A stretch of DNA of 56,395 bases from Clostridia bacterium (GCA_016287565.1 JAEFAM010000007.1:1-56395), one strand, 5' to 3'. Positions 34,808 through 44,075 are shown, numbered from the stretch's first letter. A program made the numbers and translations. The notes: generated by a model from the sequence alone, not told the origin.

Positions 34808-34840
34808 GGCGGCGGACATATATAGAAGAGGGTCAAAAAA

Positions 34841-34877
34841 ACGGCTGCGGGATCGCCTGCAGCCGTTGTCGTTTTTA
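34841..34877. terminator. Bidirectional intrinsic terminator
   Basis: ACGGCTGC (34841-34848) pairs with GCAGCCGT (34859-34866). It is preceded by AAAAAA and followed by a T-rich tail (GTTTTTA), so it can act on both the plus-strand unit ending at 34807 and the minus-strand murI unit ending at 34921. Confidence 0.8.
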
Positions 34878-34920
34878 TGGGGGTTAAGCGCGCCGGTCGT
34901 GCGCCGGACCTGCGTCGCGG

Positions 34921-35886
34921 TCAATAATTTTCGATGTCCACGTGTTCTACCCGGCGGATCTCCGCGCCCAAAAATTTGCTTCCTAACTGCCTGAATTTGG
35001 CAACGGAATCGGAAGTGTAAAATTCTACCAGTTCTTCCGGAAAATCGATCTCCGGGCATTCTAAGGGCATTTTTGAGCATTCTGAGAGACCGAAGGATGC
35101 TGCCGCCGCTCCGGAGGTCTTTTCAGGGCCTTTTTCCAGCAGTCCGCGCTTCCCCAGATCCTCCTTCACGGCCAGTGCCACTTCGGAGGCGGAGTTGATG
35201 AGCTTCACGTTTTCGCCCATCACGCGGCCTATCACGTCGGCCAGAAGAGGGTAGTGGGTGCAGCCCAGCACCAGCGTGTCGATATCGTCCTTCTTGAGGT
35301 CTTCGAGGTACTTTTTAGCGGTGAGGAAAGTGATCTCGTCGTCCCACCAGCCTTCCTCCGCCAATGACACGAACAGGGGGCAGGCCTTGCCGAAATAATT
35401 GACGTCGCTCCTGCCCGCGGCTTTTGCAGCCAGGCCGATGGCGCGCTTGTAAACTTCGCTGCCTATGGTGGCGGTGGTGCCGATGACGCCGATCCTGCCG
35501 GTGCGTGTGGCATTGACCGCGGCTCTGGAACCGGGCCCCACCACTTCCGTGACCGGAACGTCGAAATTGTCCCGGACGGCTTCGAGGCCGCAGGCGCTGG
35601 CGGTGTTGCAGGCGATGACCACGGCTTTAACGTTTCTGGAGGTCAGGAAATTCACGTCCTGGAGGGTGTAGCGCCTGACTGTGTCGGGAGATTTGGTGCC
35701 GTAGGGCGTCCTGCCGCTGTCTCCGAAATAGATCAGCCTCTCCCGGGGCAGCAGGCGACGGATCTCGCGCAGAACGGTAAGGCCTCCCAGGCCGGAATCG
35801 AACACGCCTATGGCGCCGCCCGCATTGCCGGAACCGGAGGTCCTGCGTTTTACGGAAGTTGCTTTTTCACGCTTTTCAGCGCTCAT
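34921..35886 (-). CDS. murI: Glutamate racemase
   Basis: MurI makes D-glutamate for peptidoglycan. The 321-residue protein carries IGVFDSGLGGLTVLREI, YFGDSGRTPYGTKS, the first catalytic cysteine in VVIACNTASA and the second in LVLGCTHYPLL. About 50 residues in the C-terminal part (SEVALAVKEDL... to the end) are longer than average. The start at 35886 overlaps the end of ddl by 11 bases and has AAGAGGTG just upstream, so both D-amino-acid steps of wall synthesis are expressed together. Confidence 0.96.
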   Translation of the reverse strand: MSAEKREKATSVKRRTSGSGNAGGAIGVFDSGLGGLTVLREIRRLLPRERLIYFGDSGRTPYGTKSPDTVRRYTLQDVNFLTSRNVKAVVIACNTASACGLEAVRDNFDVPVTEVVGPGSRAAVNATRTGRIGVIGTTATIGSEVYKRAIGLAAKAAGRSDVNYFGKACPLFVSLAEEGWWDDEITFLTAKKYLEDLKKDDIDTLVLGCTHYPLLADVIGRVMGENVKLINSASEVALAVKEDLGKRGLLEKGPEKTSGAAAASFGLSECSKMPLECPEIDFPEELVEFYTSDSVAKFRQLGSKFLGAEIRRVEHVDIENY

Positions 35887-37033
35887 CGTAACACCTCTTG
35901 TCGGAATCGTGCTTTTCTATAGCAAGCCTGATCAGCCTGTCGATCAGTTCGCCGTAGGTCATGCCGTCGTGAAGGGCAAGCTTGGGATACATGCTGCATT
36001 CGGTGAATCCGGGCATCGTATTGATCTCGTTGAGCAGCACGGTGCCGTCTTTTTTCATGAAGAAATCCACGCGGGACAATCCGGACCCCTCTATGGCTTT
36101 AAAGGCGCGTACGGCAAGAGACCTGATCTCGTTTATCTTGTCCTCTCCCACGCCGGCGGGGATGATGCAGATGCTCTCTCCGTCAACGTATTTGGAGTCG
36201 TAGTCGTAGAAGTCCTTGTCCGCGGACCGCACTTCTCCGGGCGTCAGCGTTACGGGATCGGAATTGCCCAGCACGCCGCACTCTATCTCCCTGCATTCCA
36301 CGTACTCTTCGATCAGCGCCTTTTTATCGAACCGGAGTGCCCGGAGCAGCTTTTCAGGCAGTTCGGACTCGTCCTTTACGGGGGCAACGCCGACGGAGGA
36401 ACCGCAGTTGGCCGGTTTTACGAAGCAGGGGAAGCCGAAGGAGTTTTTAACGGCGTCTATATAGGCGGCCATGTTGTTCTTCGCTTCGTCTACGTAGGCG
36501 ATTATATATCTGGCCTGGGGAAGCCCGGCTTTCTCGAACTGGACCTTCGCGAAGGCCTTGTCCATACCGCAGGCGGAAGCGTAAACGCCGCAGCCTACGT
36601 AGGGTTTTCCAAGAAGTTCGAACAGGCCCTGCACGGTGCCGTCCTCGCCGTTTAAACCGTGGAGAATGGGGAAGATCACGTCGCAGGACTGGATGACCGC
36701 CAGCGCCTTGTCGAGGTACCGGACGCCTTCTTTAGGCTCCAGGCCGTTCTCTTTATAAGCGGGTTCCACCCAGCCGTCGCCGGGGATCAGATCCCGGCTG
36801 CCGCCGTATGGGAGCCAGTCTCCGCTGTAGGTGATGCCGATATTGACCAGGTCGTATTTTTCGCGGTCGATGTTGTTGATGATATTCAAGGCGGAAACGC
36901 AGGATACGGCGTGCTCCGTTGACCGGCCTCCGAAAATAAGGGCGATCCTGAGTTTCTTTTCCGTTGTTTTTTCAGTGGCTTTTCCCGTGCCTTTCCGGCA
37001 GCAGTCTGATCTTTTGTTCATCGAATGGTTCAC
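35876..37033 (-). CDS. ddl: D-alanine--D-alanine ligase
   Basis: The ATP-grasp enzyme joins two D-alanines for the peptidoglycan precursor. The 385-residue protein shows IALIFGGRSTEHAVSC, the HGLNGEDGTVQGLFELLGKPYVGCGV region, MDKAFAKVQFEKAGLP, and the metal-binding end RVDFFMKKDG...LNEINTMPGFT. The start is uncertain: GTG 37033 has GGAAG ten bases upstream, whereas ATG 37021 would shorten it by four residues. The Lys/Arg-rich first 27 residues are not part of the fold. Resistance-type D-Ala-D-Lac activity cannot be excluded from sequence reading alone, but no vanH or vanX is nearby. Confidence 0.93.
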   Translation of the reverse strand: MNHSMNKRSDCCRKGTGKATEKTTEKKLRIALIFGGRSTEHAVSCVSALNIINNIDREKYDLVNIGITYSGDWLPYGGSRDLIPGDGWVEPAYKENGLEPKEGVRYLDKALAVIQSCDVIFPILHGLNGEDGTVQGLFELLGKPYVGCGVYASACGMDKAFAKVQFEKAGLPQARYIIAYVDEAKNNMAAYIDAVKNSFGFPCFVKPANCGSSVGVAPVKDESELPEKLLRALRFDKKALIEEYVECREIECGVLGNSDPVTLTPGEVRSADKDFYDYDSKYVDGESICIIPAGVGEDKINEIRSLAVRAFKAIEGSGLSRVDFFMKKDGTVLLNEINTMPGFTECSMYPKLALHDGMTYGELIDRLIRLAIEKHDSDKRCYDER

Positions 37034-37097
37034 TTAAAATGCACTTCCGTTTTCAGCTTTAGTCCGTCCGCACGCGAAAAGCATACGTTCAACGCTC

Positions 37098-37127
37098 ATT
37101 ATACACTCTTGCCCCGAATTAAAACAA
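37098..37127 (-). promoter_or_regulatory. ddl-murI promoter
   Basis: On the minus strand: TTGTTT (37127-37122) and TATAAT (37103-37098) with 18-base spacing. It overlaps a plus-strand promoter (TTGCCC 37109, TAAAAT 37132) for the methyltransferase gene, so the two units may interfere. Confidence 0.65.
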
Positions 37128-37137
37128 GTGATAAAAT
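37109..37137 (+). promoter_or_regulatory. Promoter of the RlmI-type methyltransferase gene
   Basis: TTGCCC (37109-37114) and TAAAAT (37132-37137) are spaced by 17 bases. A small GCCGG/CCGGC hairpin follows (37140-37162), as does a 14-codon frame that ends on the TTG start codon. Confidence 0.5.
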
Positions 37138-37191
37138 AAGCCGGAGGGCGTATATGCCCGGCTCAATGAGAAAATTAACGGAGGATCCGGT

Positions 37192-38409
37192 TTGAAACAG
37201 GAACGCGCTTTTCCGTCGGTGACGGTCAATAAAAAAGCCGAACGCTCCCTGCGCCTGGGCCACCCCTGGGTGTACGGCCAGGAGCTCCTGTCTTCCGTTC
37301 CGGAGGACTTCCCCAACGGCGCCATCGTGGACGTGGTCAACGAATCCGGCAAATACCTGGGCTCCGGCTTTTACAGCGCCGCGAGCAAGATCTCCGTCAG
37401 GGTATTGACGGACAACGCCAACGAGAAGTTCGATGAAGCTTTCTGGCGGCGGAGGGTGAGATATGCCGTCGACTACAGGCGGACCGTGATGGGGGAGGAT
37501 ATCGACGCCTGCCGTATGATCTTCGGAGAGTCGGACGGGTTTCCCGGATTAACAGTGGACCGGTACGGCGGATACCTGGCGGCGGAAGTATTGTCCTACG
37601 GCACGGATTTGGTGAAAAAGACGGTGTTCGAAGCGCTGCTGGAGGAGATCCCGGGCATTAAGGGCATTTACGAGCGCAACGAGTCGCCTATAAGGACGCT
37701 GGAGGGGCTTCCCAGATTTTCCGGCTGGGCGGAAGGATTCCCGAACGACGGAAACACTTCCACGCTGATCACGGAGAACGGGATCAGGTATAAAGTTGAT
37801 TTCGCCGAAGGCCAGAAGACAGGCTTCTTCCTGGACCAGAAGTACAACCGCAGGGCGGTGGCGAGGATGGCCCGGGATATGAAGGTGTTCGATCTGTGCA
37901 CCCACACCGGCTCCTTCTCACTGAACGCCATAGCGGGAGGTGCAAAGTCCAGCGTGGCCGTGGACGTGTCCAAAACCGCCCTGGAGGCCGCAAAGGCCAA
38001 CGCGGAGCTCAACGGGATGGAGGACAAGGTCGAGTTCGTGTGCGCGGACGTGTTCGACTTCCTGGACGACGCCGCGTCCCTGAGGCCCGAGAAAAAGCCC
38101 GAAATGATCATCCTGGATCCCCCTGCCTTCACCAAGAGTTCCAGGACCCTGGGCAACGCCAGAAACGGCTACAGGGAGATCAACTGCAAGGCCATCAAAG
38201 CCCTTGGAAGGGGAGGCTTCCTGGCCACCTGTTCCTGCTCTCATTTTATGACGACGGAACTGTTTTTGCAAATGCTGAAGGAAGCGGCGGTCGACGCGGG
38301 CGTTTCTTTGAAAATAGTGGAGATAAGGCATCAGGCGCCGGACCATCCCGTGCTCCTGAACGTGCCGGAGACGGATTACCTGAAATTCGTGATCTGCCAG
38401 GTGGTGTAA
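37192..38409 (+). CDS. rlmI: RlmI-type 23S rRNA cytosine-5 methyltransferase
   Basis: The 405-residue protein has a PUA domain at the N-terminus (SVTVNKKAERSLRLGHPWVYGQEL), a central EEHEE-like domain and a Rossmann methyltransferase. The latter has the SAM motif VFDLCTHTGSFSLNA and the target-base motif ILDPPAFTKSS with a later CSCSHFM. RlmI methylates C1962 of 23S rRNA; close relatives have other sites, so the symbol is a family assignment. The start is TTG behind CGGAGGATCC. ktrB starts one base after the stop codon, an unexpected pairing in one transcript. Confidence 0.88.
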   Translation: MKQERAFPSVTVNKKAERSLRLGHPWVYGQELLSSVPEDFPNGAIVDVVNESGKYLGSGFYSAASKISVRVLTDNANEKFDEAFWRRRVRYAVDYRRTVMGEDIDACRMIFGESDGFPGLTVDRYGGYLAAEVLSYGTDLVKKTVFEALLEEIPGIKGIYERNESPIRTLEGLPRFSGWAEGFPNDGNTSTLITENGIRYKVDFAEGQKTGFFLDQKYNRRAVARMARDMKVFDLCTHTGSFSLNAIAGGAKSSVAVDVSKTALEAAKANAELNGMEDKVEFVCADVFDFLDDAASLRPEKKPEMIILDPPAFTKSSRTLGNARNGYREINCKAIKALGRGGFLATCSCSHFMTTELFLQMLKEAAVDAGVSLKIVEIRHQAPDHPVLLNVPETDYLKFVICQVV

Positions 38410-38410
38410 C

Positions 38411-39757
38411 GTGGAACAAAACACAGAGATGGAAGTAAAAAAGAAATTCAGGATGAGCCCCTTTCGGAAGATCATAATCGGCTTCGCCGGAGTGATCTTG
38501 CTGGGAGCGCTGCTGCTGTGCCTGCCGGTCTCTTCCGCGGAGAAGACCGCCACGTCTTTCAGCGACGCGCTGTTCACCTCCACTTCCGCAGTCTGCGTTA
38601 CGGGACTGGTGGTAAAGGACACGGCCAGCTACTGGTCTCCCTTCGGCCAGGCTGTGATACTGGTAATGATACAGATCGGAGGACTGGGCGTCATCACGGT
38701 TGCCGCGCTGATAGCGCTGCTGGCCAGGAAGAAGATATCTCTTGCCCAGCGCAGCGTCATGCAGGAGGCCATATCCGCGCCTAAAATGGGCGGGATCGTG
38801 CGGCTCACCCGGTTCATCGTACTGATGACTTTGATATTCGAATTGTCCGGCGCTTTGCTGATGCTGCCGGGATTCATACGGCATTACGGCGGCAGGGGCG
38901 TCTGGATGTCCTTCTTCCATTCTATCTCCGCTTTCTGCAACGCCGGGTTCGACGTGATGGGCAAGACCACCGGCGAGTTCTCGTCGTTGACCGCCATGCG
39001 TTCCGACCCGCTGATCAACATAGTAGTGATGCTGCTGATCATCACCGGCGGCATCGGCTATATGACCTGGGACGACTTTAAGGAAAACAAATTCCACTTG
39101 AAAAAATACACCATGCAATCAAAGGTCATACTTGTGACAGGCCTGGTGCTGACGGTGATCCCCGCGGTATTTTTCTTCATATTTGAGTTCTCGGATCTGC
39201 CTTTAGGGGAGAGGACGCTGGTGTCCCTGTTCCAGGCGGTGACGCCCAGAACGGCCGGATTCAATACAGTGGATCTTACTCAGATGAACGGCGCGGGCAG
39301 GGCAATTATAATAGTGCTTATGCTGATCGGCGGCGCTCCCGGGTCAACGGCGGGCGGTATGAAGACCACCACCGCGGCGGTGCTGTTCGGCAGTATGATA
39401 TCCATTTTCCGCCGTAAAAAAGAGACCGGCTTCTTCGGAAGAAGGATCGATCCCGACGTGAGCCGCAGCGCCCTGGCAATATTGATGCTGTACCTGGCGC
39501 TGTTCTTCGGAGGCGCCCTGGCGATCAGCGCCATAGAGGGGATCCCGGTGGAGACCTGCCTGTTCGAGACTGCTTCGGCCGTGGGCACCGTGGGGCTTTC
39601 TCTCGGAATAACGCCGGGGCTGGGACTGGCTTCCAGGATCATATTGATGGTGATGATGTTCGTGGGACGTACGGGCGGACTGACGCTGATATACGCCGCG
39701 GTTTCGGATTACAAAGACAATTCAAGGCTGCCGCTGGGCAAATTGACGGTGGGCTGA
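38411..39757 (+). CDS. ktrB: Potassium uptake channel subunit KtrB
   Basis: KtrB forms the ion-conducting dimer of the Ktr system. The 448-residue protein has four pore repeats whose filter regions can be seen: SAVCVTGLVV, SAFCNAGFDV, PRTAGFNTVD and SAVGTVGLSLG, with about eight membrane segments plus pore helices. The GGAPGSTAGGMKT intramembrane loop typical of KtrB follows the third filter. GTG is the start codon, one base after the preceding stop. ktrA follows at 13 bases. Ktr systems are commonly controlled by c-di-AMP through KtrA; no ydaO riboswitch was seen. Confidence 0.95.
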   Translation: MEQNTEMEVKKKFRMSPFRKIIIGFAGVILLGALLLCLPVSSAEKTATSFSDALFTSTSAVCVTGLVVKDTASYWSPFGQAVILVMIQIGGLGVITVAALIALLARKKISLAQRSVMQEAISAPKMGGIVRLTRFIVLMTLIFELSGALLMLPGFIRHYGGRGVWMSFFHSISAFCNAGFDVMGKTTGEFSSLTAMRSDPLINIVVMLLIITGGIGYMTWDDFKENKFHLKKYTMQSKVILVTGLVLTVIPAVFFFIFEFSDLPLGERTLVSLFQAVTPRTAGFNTVDLTQMNGAGRAIIIVLMLIGGAPGSTAGGMKTTTAAVLFGSMISIFRRKKETGFFGRRIDPDVSRSALAILMLYLALFFGGALAISAIEGIPVETCLFETASAVGTVGLSLGITPGLGLASRIILMVMMFVGRTGGLTLIYAAVSDYKDNSRLPLGKLTVG

Positions 39758-39770
39758 AAGGAGAAACGGT

Positions 39771-40418
39771 ATGAAATCTTTTCTTGTTATAGGACTTGGC
39801 AGGTTCGGAAAGCATCTCTGCTATCATCTCAGCAATCTGGGCCACGAGGTCATGGCCGTTGACCGGGACGAGCGGATGGTCAATGAAGCCATCGACCTGG
39901 TGTCGGAGGCCAGGATCGGCGACGGCACGGACAAGGAGTTTCTCGCTTCCCTGGGGGTCCGGAATTTCGACTGCTGCATCGTGACAATAAGCGGCGATTT
40001 CCAGAGCTCTCTGGAGACTACTCTGAACTTGAAAGAGCTGGGCGCGAAGCACGTGGTGTCGAGGGCCGAGCGCGACCCGCAGGAGAAGTTCCTGCTGCGC
40101 AACGGGGCGGACGAAGTGGTATACCCGGAGAAGCAGATGGCCAAGATAGCGGCCATCAGGTACAGCTCTGAGCACATTCTGGATTACGTGAGCATCGATG
40201 AAAAATACGGAATGTTCGAGGTCACCGTTCCTGAGAACTGGAAGGGCAAGACCGTCGGGCAGCTGGACATCCGCCGCAATTTCAACATCAACATCGTCGG
40301 ACTTAAATGCGACGGAAAATTCAACGTCGCGGTCTCTCCCTCGACGCTGCTTACAGGTGACGATACTTTACTGGTGGTCGGTGATTACAAGACCATTCAG
40401 AAGATATACAAGATCTGA
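39771..40418 (+). CDS. ktrA: Potassium uptake regulatory subunit KtrA
   Basis: KtrA is the cytoplasmic gating ring that binds ATP/ADP or NAD(H) and, in many Bacillota, c-di-AMP. The 215-residue protein has an RCK_N Rossmann domain (FLVIGLGRFGKHL, with VMAVDRDE at the second strand) and an RCK_C domain from about 135 (MFEVTVPENWKGKTVGQLDIRRNFNINIVGL). The ribosome site AAAGGAG is strong. It ends 53 bases from the convergent trxB; no clear terminator was seen apart from a small GCCTCA/TGAGGC dyad at the trxB stop. Confidence 0.95.
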   Translation: MKSFLVIGLGRFGKHLCYHLSNLGHEVMAVDRDERMVNEAIDLVSEARIGDGTDKEFLASLGVRNFDCCIVTISGDFQSSLETTLNLKELGAKHVVSRAERDPQEKFLLRNGADEVVYPEKQMAKIAAIRYSSEHILDYVSIDEKYGMFEVTVPENWKGKTVGQLDIRRNFNINIVGLKCDGKFNVAVSPSTLLTGDDTLLVVGDYKTIQKIYKI

Positions 40419-40471
40419 GTTTGTTATTCACGCAACGATCAAACGAGCGGTCGGTCTCGCGCCGTCGGGCC

Positions 40472-41383
40472 TCAGCCTTTGAGGCTGTCGACGTAGGCCA
40501 CTGCGGCCAGGGCGGCTTCGGCGCCGTCTGACGCGGCGGTGGTGACCTGGCGGATACGCTTGACTCTGCAGTCCCCGGCGACGAAAAGTCCCGGGGTCTT
40601 TGTATTTACGTTGTCCGAGGCGATGATGTAGCCGCGCTCGTCAAGGTCCAGGAGGTCCGCGAAGGCGCCGTTCTGAGGCACGGTGCCGATGGCTACGAAC
40701 AGCCCGTCGACTCTCATTTCTCTGGCATTGCCGTCCTGCTCGATGACGACGCCGCCGAACTCGTCTTCTCCGATGAAGCCTTTGACCTTAACGCCGGTGA
40801 GGATCTCCACGTTGTCCTTGGCCCTTAATTTTTCCTGCATCTTCTGCTCGCCGGTGAGGAAGGGAAGGTCCTGCAGGATGTAGAGTTTTTCCACCAGGTC
40901 GGAGAGCATGACCGCCTCCACGAGAGCGCTGTTGCCGCCGCCCACCAGGGCAACGGTCTTGCCTTTATAGAAGGCGCCGTCGCACACCGCGCAGAAGGAA
41001 ATGCCGTTGCCGATGAAATTCTCTTCGCCGGGGAGCCCCAGATGGCGGTGCGCCGCGCCGGTGGCAATGATGACGCTCCTGCCTTCGTACTCGTCTCCCA
41101 TATCCGTCTTCACGACTTTATACGAGCCCCTGTCCTCCAGCGACACGGCCTCGCCCAGATCCAGTTCGGCGCCCTGGGACAACACCTGGTCCAGAAGCTT
41201 GTCGGCGAAGTCCGTGCCGGAGATGGCGGCGAACCCGGGGATGTTCTCCACGAGAGGCGACAGAGTGATCTGTCCGCCTGCAGTCTCTTTTTCGAGGATG
41301 AGTACCGTTTTGGAAGCTCTCAGAGCGTAAACAGCGGCAGTCAGACCAGCCGGACCGCCGCCGATAATAATGACATCATACAT
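40472..41383 (-). CDS. trxB: Thioredoxin reductase
   Basis: This FAD-dependent enzyme passes electrons from NADPH (or another donor) to thioredoxin. I choose ATG 41383, which follows AAGGTGAT at good distance and gives MYDVIIIGGGPAG at the N-terminus (303 residues); a GTG nine bases earlier is possible. Motifs: FAD site GGGPAG (8-13), redox pair Cys131-Ala-Val-Cys134, the second nucleotide site VGGGNSALVEA, and GLFVAGDCR. It lies 81 bases downstream of nrdD on the same strand, with no T-run terminator between, so the two could be co-transcribed. Confidence 0.95.
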   Translation of the reverse strand: MYDVIIIGGGPAGLTAAVYALRASKTVLILEKETAGGQITLSPLVENIPGFAAISGTDFADKLLDQVLSQGAELDLGEAVSLEDRGSYKVVKTDMGDEYEGRSVIIATGAAHRHLGLPGEENFIGNGISFCAVCDGAFYKGKTVALVGGGNSALVEAVMLSDLVEKLYILQDLPFLTGEQKMQEKLRAKDNVEILTGVKVKGFIGEDEFGGVVIEQDGNAREMRVDGLFVAIGTVPQNGAFADLLDLDERGYIIASDNVNTKTPGLFVAGDCRVKRIRQVTTAASDGAEAALAAVAYVDSLKG

Positions 41384-41464
41384 AAAAATCACCTTATAAG
41401 CTTATAAGCGCCCGGGCAGCCGGCCGAAGCACAGCCGCTCAGGCGCTGTTGTTTTTTGACGTCG

Positions 41465-43879
41465 TCAGCCCGTCACGTAGCGCTTGATGTTGGAGGCGTT
41501 GACGATCTTCTGGATCGAGGGGCCTTCGGCAACGATGAGCGTGGGCGCCTGCTTTACGCCGTATTTCATGGTGAGATCCGGATTTTCCTCGGCGTCGATC
41601 ACTTCGTAAACGATGCCGGCGTTGTCCAGGATTGTCTTTGCCATGCGGCAGTTGGGGCAGGTCTTGGTGGCGAAGAGCAGAAGCTTTCTGCCGCTCTCGT
41701 TGGCCTGCCTGGCCGCTTCCGTGGCTTTCTCCACGACCGCCTGAGCGGCTTCCGTGTCGCAGCAGGAGGCTCCGTCGACGATCACCTGGCCGTTCCTCTT
41801 AAGTTTGGAATGAGGGATGTCGTACAGGCGGCGGTCCTTGAACTCCTGGGTCTTGCCGGCGTTCCAGTTGGAAACGGGACGGTAGTAACCGGTGATGCGG
41901 CTGTACACTTCCGTGACTTCTCCGCAGTGAGGGCAGCGGTCCTGCTCGCCGGTGAGGTATCCGTGCTTGCGGCATATGGAATACGTAGGCGACATGGTGT
42001 AGTAGGGAAGCTTGTAGTTCTCGGCGATCTTGCGCACCAGGTTCGCCGCGGACTGCCAGCCGGGGAGCTTCTCGCCCAGGAAGGCGTGGAACACGGTGCC
42101 GGAGGTGTACAGAGTCTGGAGCTCGTCCTGGATGTCAAGGGCGTCGAATATGTCGGAAGTGAAGCTGACGGGCAGGTGGGAGCTGTTGGTGTAGTAAGGC
42201 GTTCCGCAATCTCCGCCGGCAGTGATGATGTCGGGGTACCTGGCCACGTCGTGCTTGGCAAGCCTGTAGCTGGTGGACTCGGCGGGAGTGGCTTCCAGGT
42301 TGTACAGGTCTCCGTACTTCTCCTGATAGTCGGAGAGGCGGTTCCTCATATGATTCAGCACGTCCTTCGTGAACTCCTGGGCCTCTTTATGGGTCAGGTC
42401 CTGCTTCAGCCAGGCGGCGTTCAGGCAGGCTTCGTTCATGCCCACGAGGCCGATGGTGGAGAAGTGGTTGTCGAAGGTGCCCAGATATCTCTTGGTGTAG
42501 GGATAGAGGCCTTCGTTCAGGAGCTTGGTGATGATGGTGCGCTTGATCTTAAGGGACCTGGCGGCAACGTCCATCATATGGTCGAGCCTGCGGTAGAACT
42601 CCTCGGGAGTCTTGGACAGGTACGCGATGCGCGGCATATTGATGGTGACAACGCCGATGGAACCGGTACTCTCGCCGCTTCCGAAGAAGCCGCCGGACTT
42701 TTTGCGGAGCTCTCTGAGGTCGAGGCGGAGGCGGCAGCACATTGACCTGACGTCGCTGGGCTCCATATCGCTGTTGATATAGTTGGAGAAGTAGGGGGTG
42801 CCGTATTTAGCCGTCATCTCGAAGAGAAGGCGGTTGTTCTCGGTGTCGGACCAGTCGAAGTCTCTGGTGATGGAGTAGGTGGGGATGGGGTACTGGAAGC
42901 CGCGGCCGTTGGCGTCGCCTTCGATCATGATCTCGATGAAGGCCTTGTTGACCATATCCATCTCTTCCTTGCAGTCCTTGTACTTGTAGGGCATCTCTTT
43001 TCCGCCCACGATGCAGTTGAGCTCGGCCAGGTCGTTTGGCACGGTCCAGTCGAGAGTGATGTTGGAGAAGGGAGCCTGGGTGCCCCAGCGGCTGGGGGTG
43101 TTGACGCCGAAAATGAAGGACTCGATGCACTTCTTAACGTCGCGGTAGGAGAGGTTGTCCGCCTTTACGAAGGGGGCGAGGTAGGTGTCGAAGGAGGAGA
43201 ACGCCTGGGCGCCGGCCCATTCGTTCTGCATGATGCCCAGGAAGTTGACCATCTGGTTGCAGAGGGTGGCCAGGTGGCTGGCGGGAGAGGAAGTGATCTT
43301 TCCGGGGATGCCGCCCAGGCCTTCCTGGATGAGCTGCTTCAGAGACCAGCCGGCGCAGTAGCCGGTGAGCATGGCCAGATCGTGAAGGTGCAGATCCGCG
43401 TTCTTATGGGCGTTGGCGATCTCTTCGTCGTATATCTCGCTGAGCCAGTAGTTGGCGGTGATGGCGCCGGAATTGTGGAGGATAAGGCCGCCGACGGAAT
43501 AGGTGACGGTGGAGTTCTCCTTAACGCGCCAGTCGATGGACTGGACGTAGTTGTCGACCAGTTCCTTATAGTCAAGGATGGTGGACTTCATGTTGCGGAG
43601 TTTTTCGCGCTGCTTGCGGTACAGAATGTACGCTTTGGCCACGTCCGCGTAACCGGCCTGGACGAGCACGGTCTCCACGCTGTCCTGGATATCTTCAACC
43701 GCGATGAGGCCGTCTTTGATCTTCGGCTCGTATTCGGCGGTGACTTTCAGAGCCAGCAGGTCGATTATGCTGGCGTTATACTGTCTGTCGACGGCGTCGA
43801 AGGCGCGGGTGATGGCGTTGCTGATCTTGCTGAGATTGAATTCCGAGACTTTTCCGTCTCTCTTTAGTACCTGATACAT
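41465..43879 (-). CDS. nrdD: Anaerobic ribonucleoside-triphosphate reductase with C-terminal glutaredoxin-like domain
   Basis: This class III reductase makes deoxynucleotides without oxygen using a glycyl radical. The 804-residue protein has an N-terminal ATP-cone (about 1-95) and the barrel core. The zinc site includes CPHCG, and the glycyl-radical segment is SRITGYYRPV with Gly664. The core normally ends about 20-50 residues after this glycine. Here it is followed by a further ~75-residue redox domain with Cys741-Pro-Asn-Cys744 (LLLFATKTCPNCRMAKTIL ... GVKQAPTLIV), a glutaredoxin/thioredoxin fold with its cis-proline. An additional Cys-Cys pair lies at about 706-707. GGGAGTG precedes the ATG. 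Tandem NrdR boxes lie upstream. Confidence 0.95.
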   Translation of the reverse strand: MYQVLKRDGKVSEFNLSKISNAITRAFDAVDRQYNASIIDLLALKVTAEYEPKIKDGLIAVEDIQDSVETVLVQAGYADVAKAYILYRKQREKLRNMKSTILDYKELVDNYVQSIDWRVKENSTVTYSVGGLILHNSGAITANYWLSEIYDEEIANAHKNADLHLHDLAMLTGYCAGWSLKQLIQEGLGGIPGKITSSPASHLATLCNQMVNFLGIMQNEWAGAQAFSSFDTYLAPFVKADNLSYRDVKKCIESFIFGVNTPSRWGTQAPFSNITLDWTVPNDLAELNCIVGGKEMPYKYKDCKEEMDMVNKAFIEIMIEGDANGRGFQYPIPTYSITRDFDWSDTENNRLLFEMTAKYGTPYFSNYINSDMEPSDVRSMCCRLRLDLRELRKKSGGFFGSGESTGSIGVVTINMPRIAYLSKTPEEFYRRLDHMMDVAARSLKIKRTIITKLLNEGLYPYTKRYLGTFDNHFSTIGLVGMNEACLNAAWLKQDLTHKEAQEFTKDVLNHMRNRLSDYQEKYGDLYNLEATPAESTSYRLAKHDVARYPDIITAGGDCGTPYYTNSSHLPVSFTSDIFDALDIQDELQTLYTSGTVFHAFLGEKLPGWQSAANLVRKIAENYKLPYYTMSPTYSICRKHGYLTGEQDRCPHCGEVTEVYSRITGYYRPVSNWNAGKTQEFKDRRLYDIPHSKLKRNGQVIVDGASCCDTEAAQAVVEKATEAARQANESGRKLLLFATKTCPNCRMAKTILDNAGIVYEVIDAEENPDLTMKYGVKQAPTLIVAEGPSIQKIVNASNIKRYVTG

Positions 43880-44038
43880 GGTTTACACTCCCTGGATGTA
43901 TTTTTCGCAGCGTTGACCGAACTTTTTTCGAAGCGCGTGGCGCTCTGCCGGACCGTGTTTTCAGCCGTTTTTGCGTGCCGATCCGTATGACTTTCTGTCT
44001 TAAATCCGGGCAAACTGTTCAAAGCCGCGTACATTGCG

Positions 44039-44068
44039 ATTATAATACCGCACGAACAGGCGTGTCAA
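44039..44068 (-). promoter_or_regulatory. nrdD promoter
   Basis: On the minus strand: consensus TTGACA (44068-44063) and TATAAT (44044-44039), spacing 18. The leader is about 160 bases. The NrdR boxes lie immediately upstream of the -35. Confidence 0.85.
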
Positions 44069-44075
44069 TAGGAAA

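Noticed and set aside
41393-41464. Intrinsic terminator between nrdD and trxB
   Set aside because: On the minus strand the AGCGCC/GGCGCT hairpin is followed by TTATAAG and not by a T-run.
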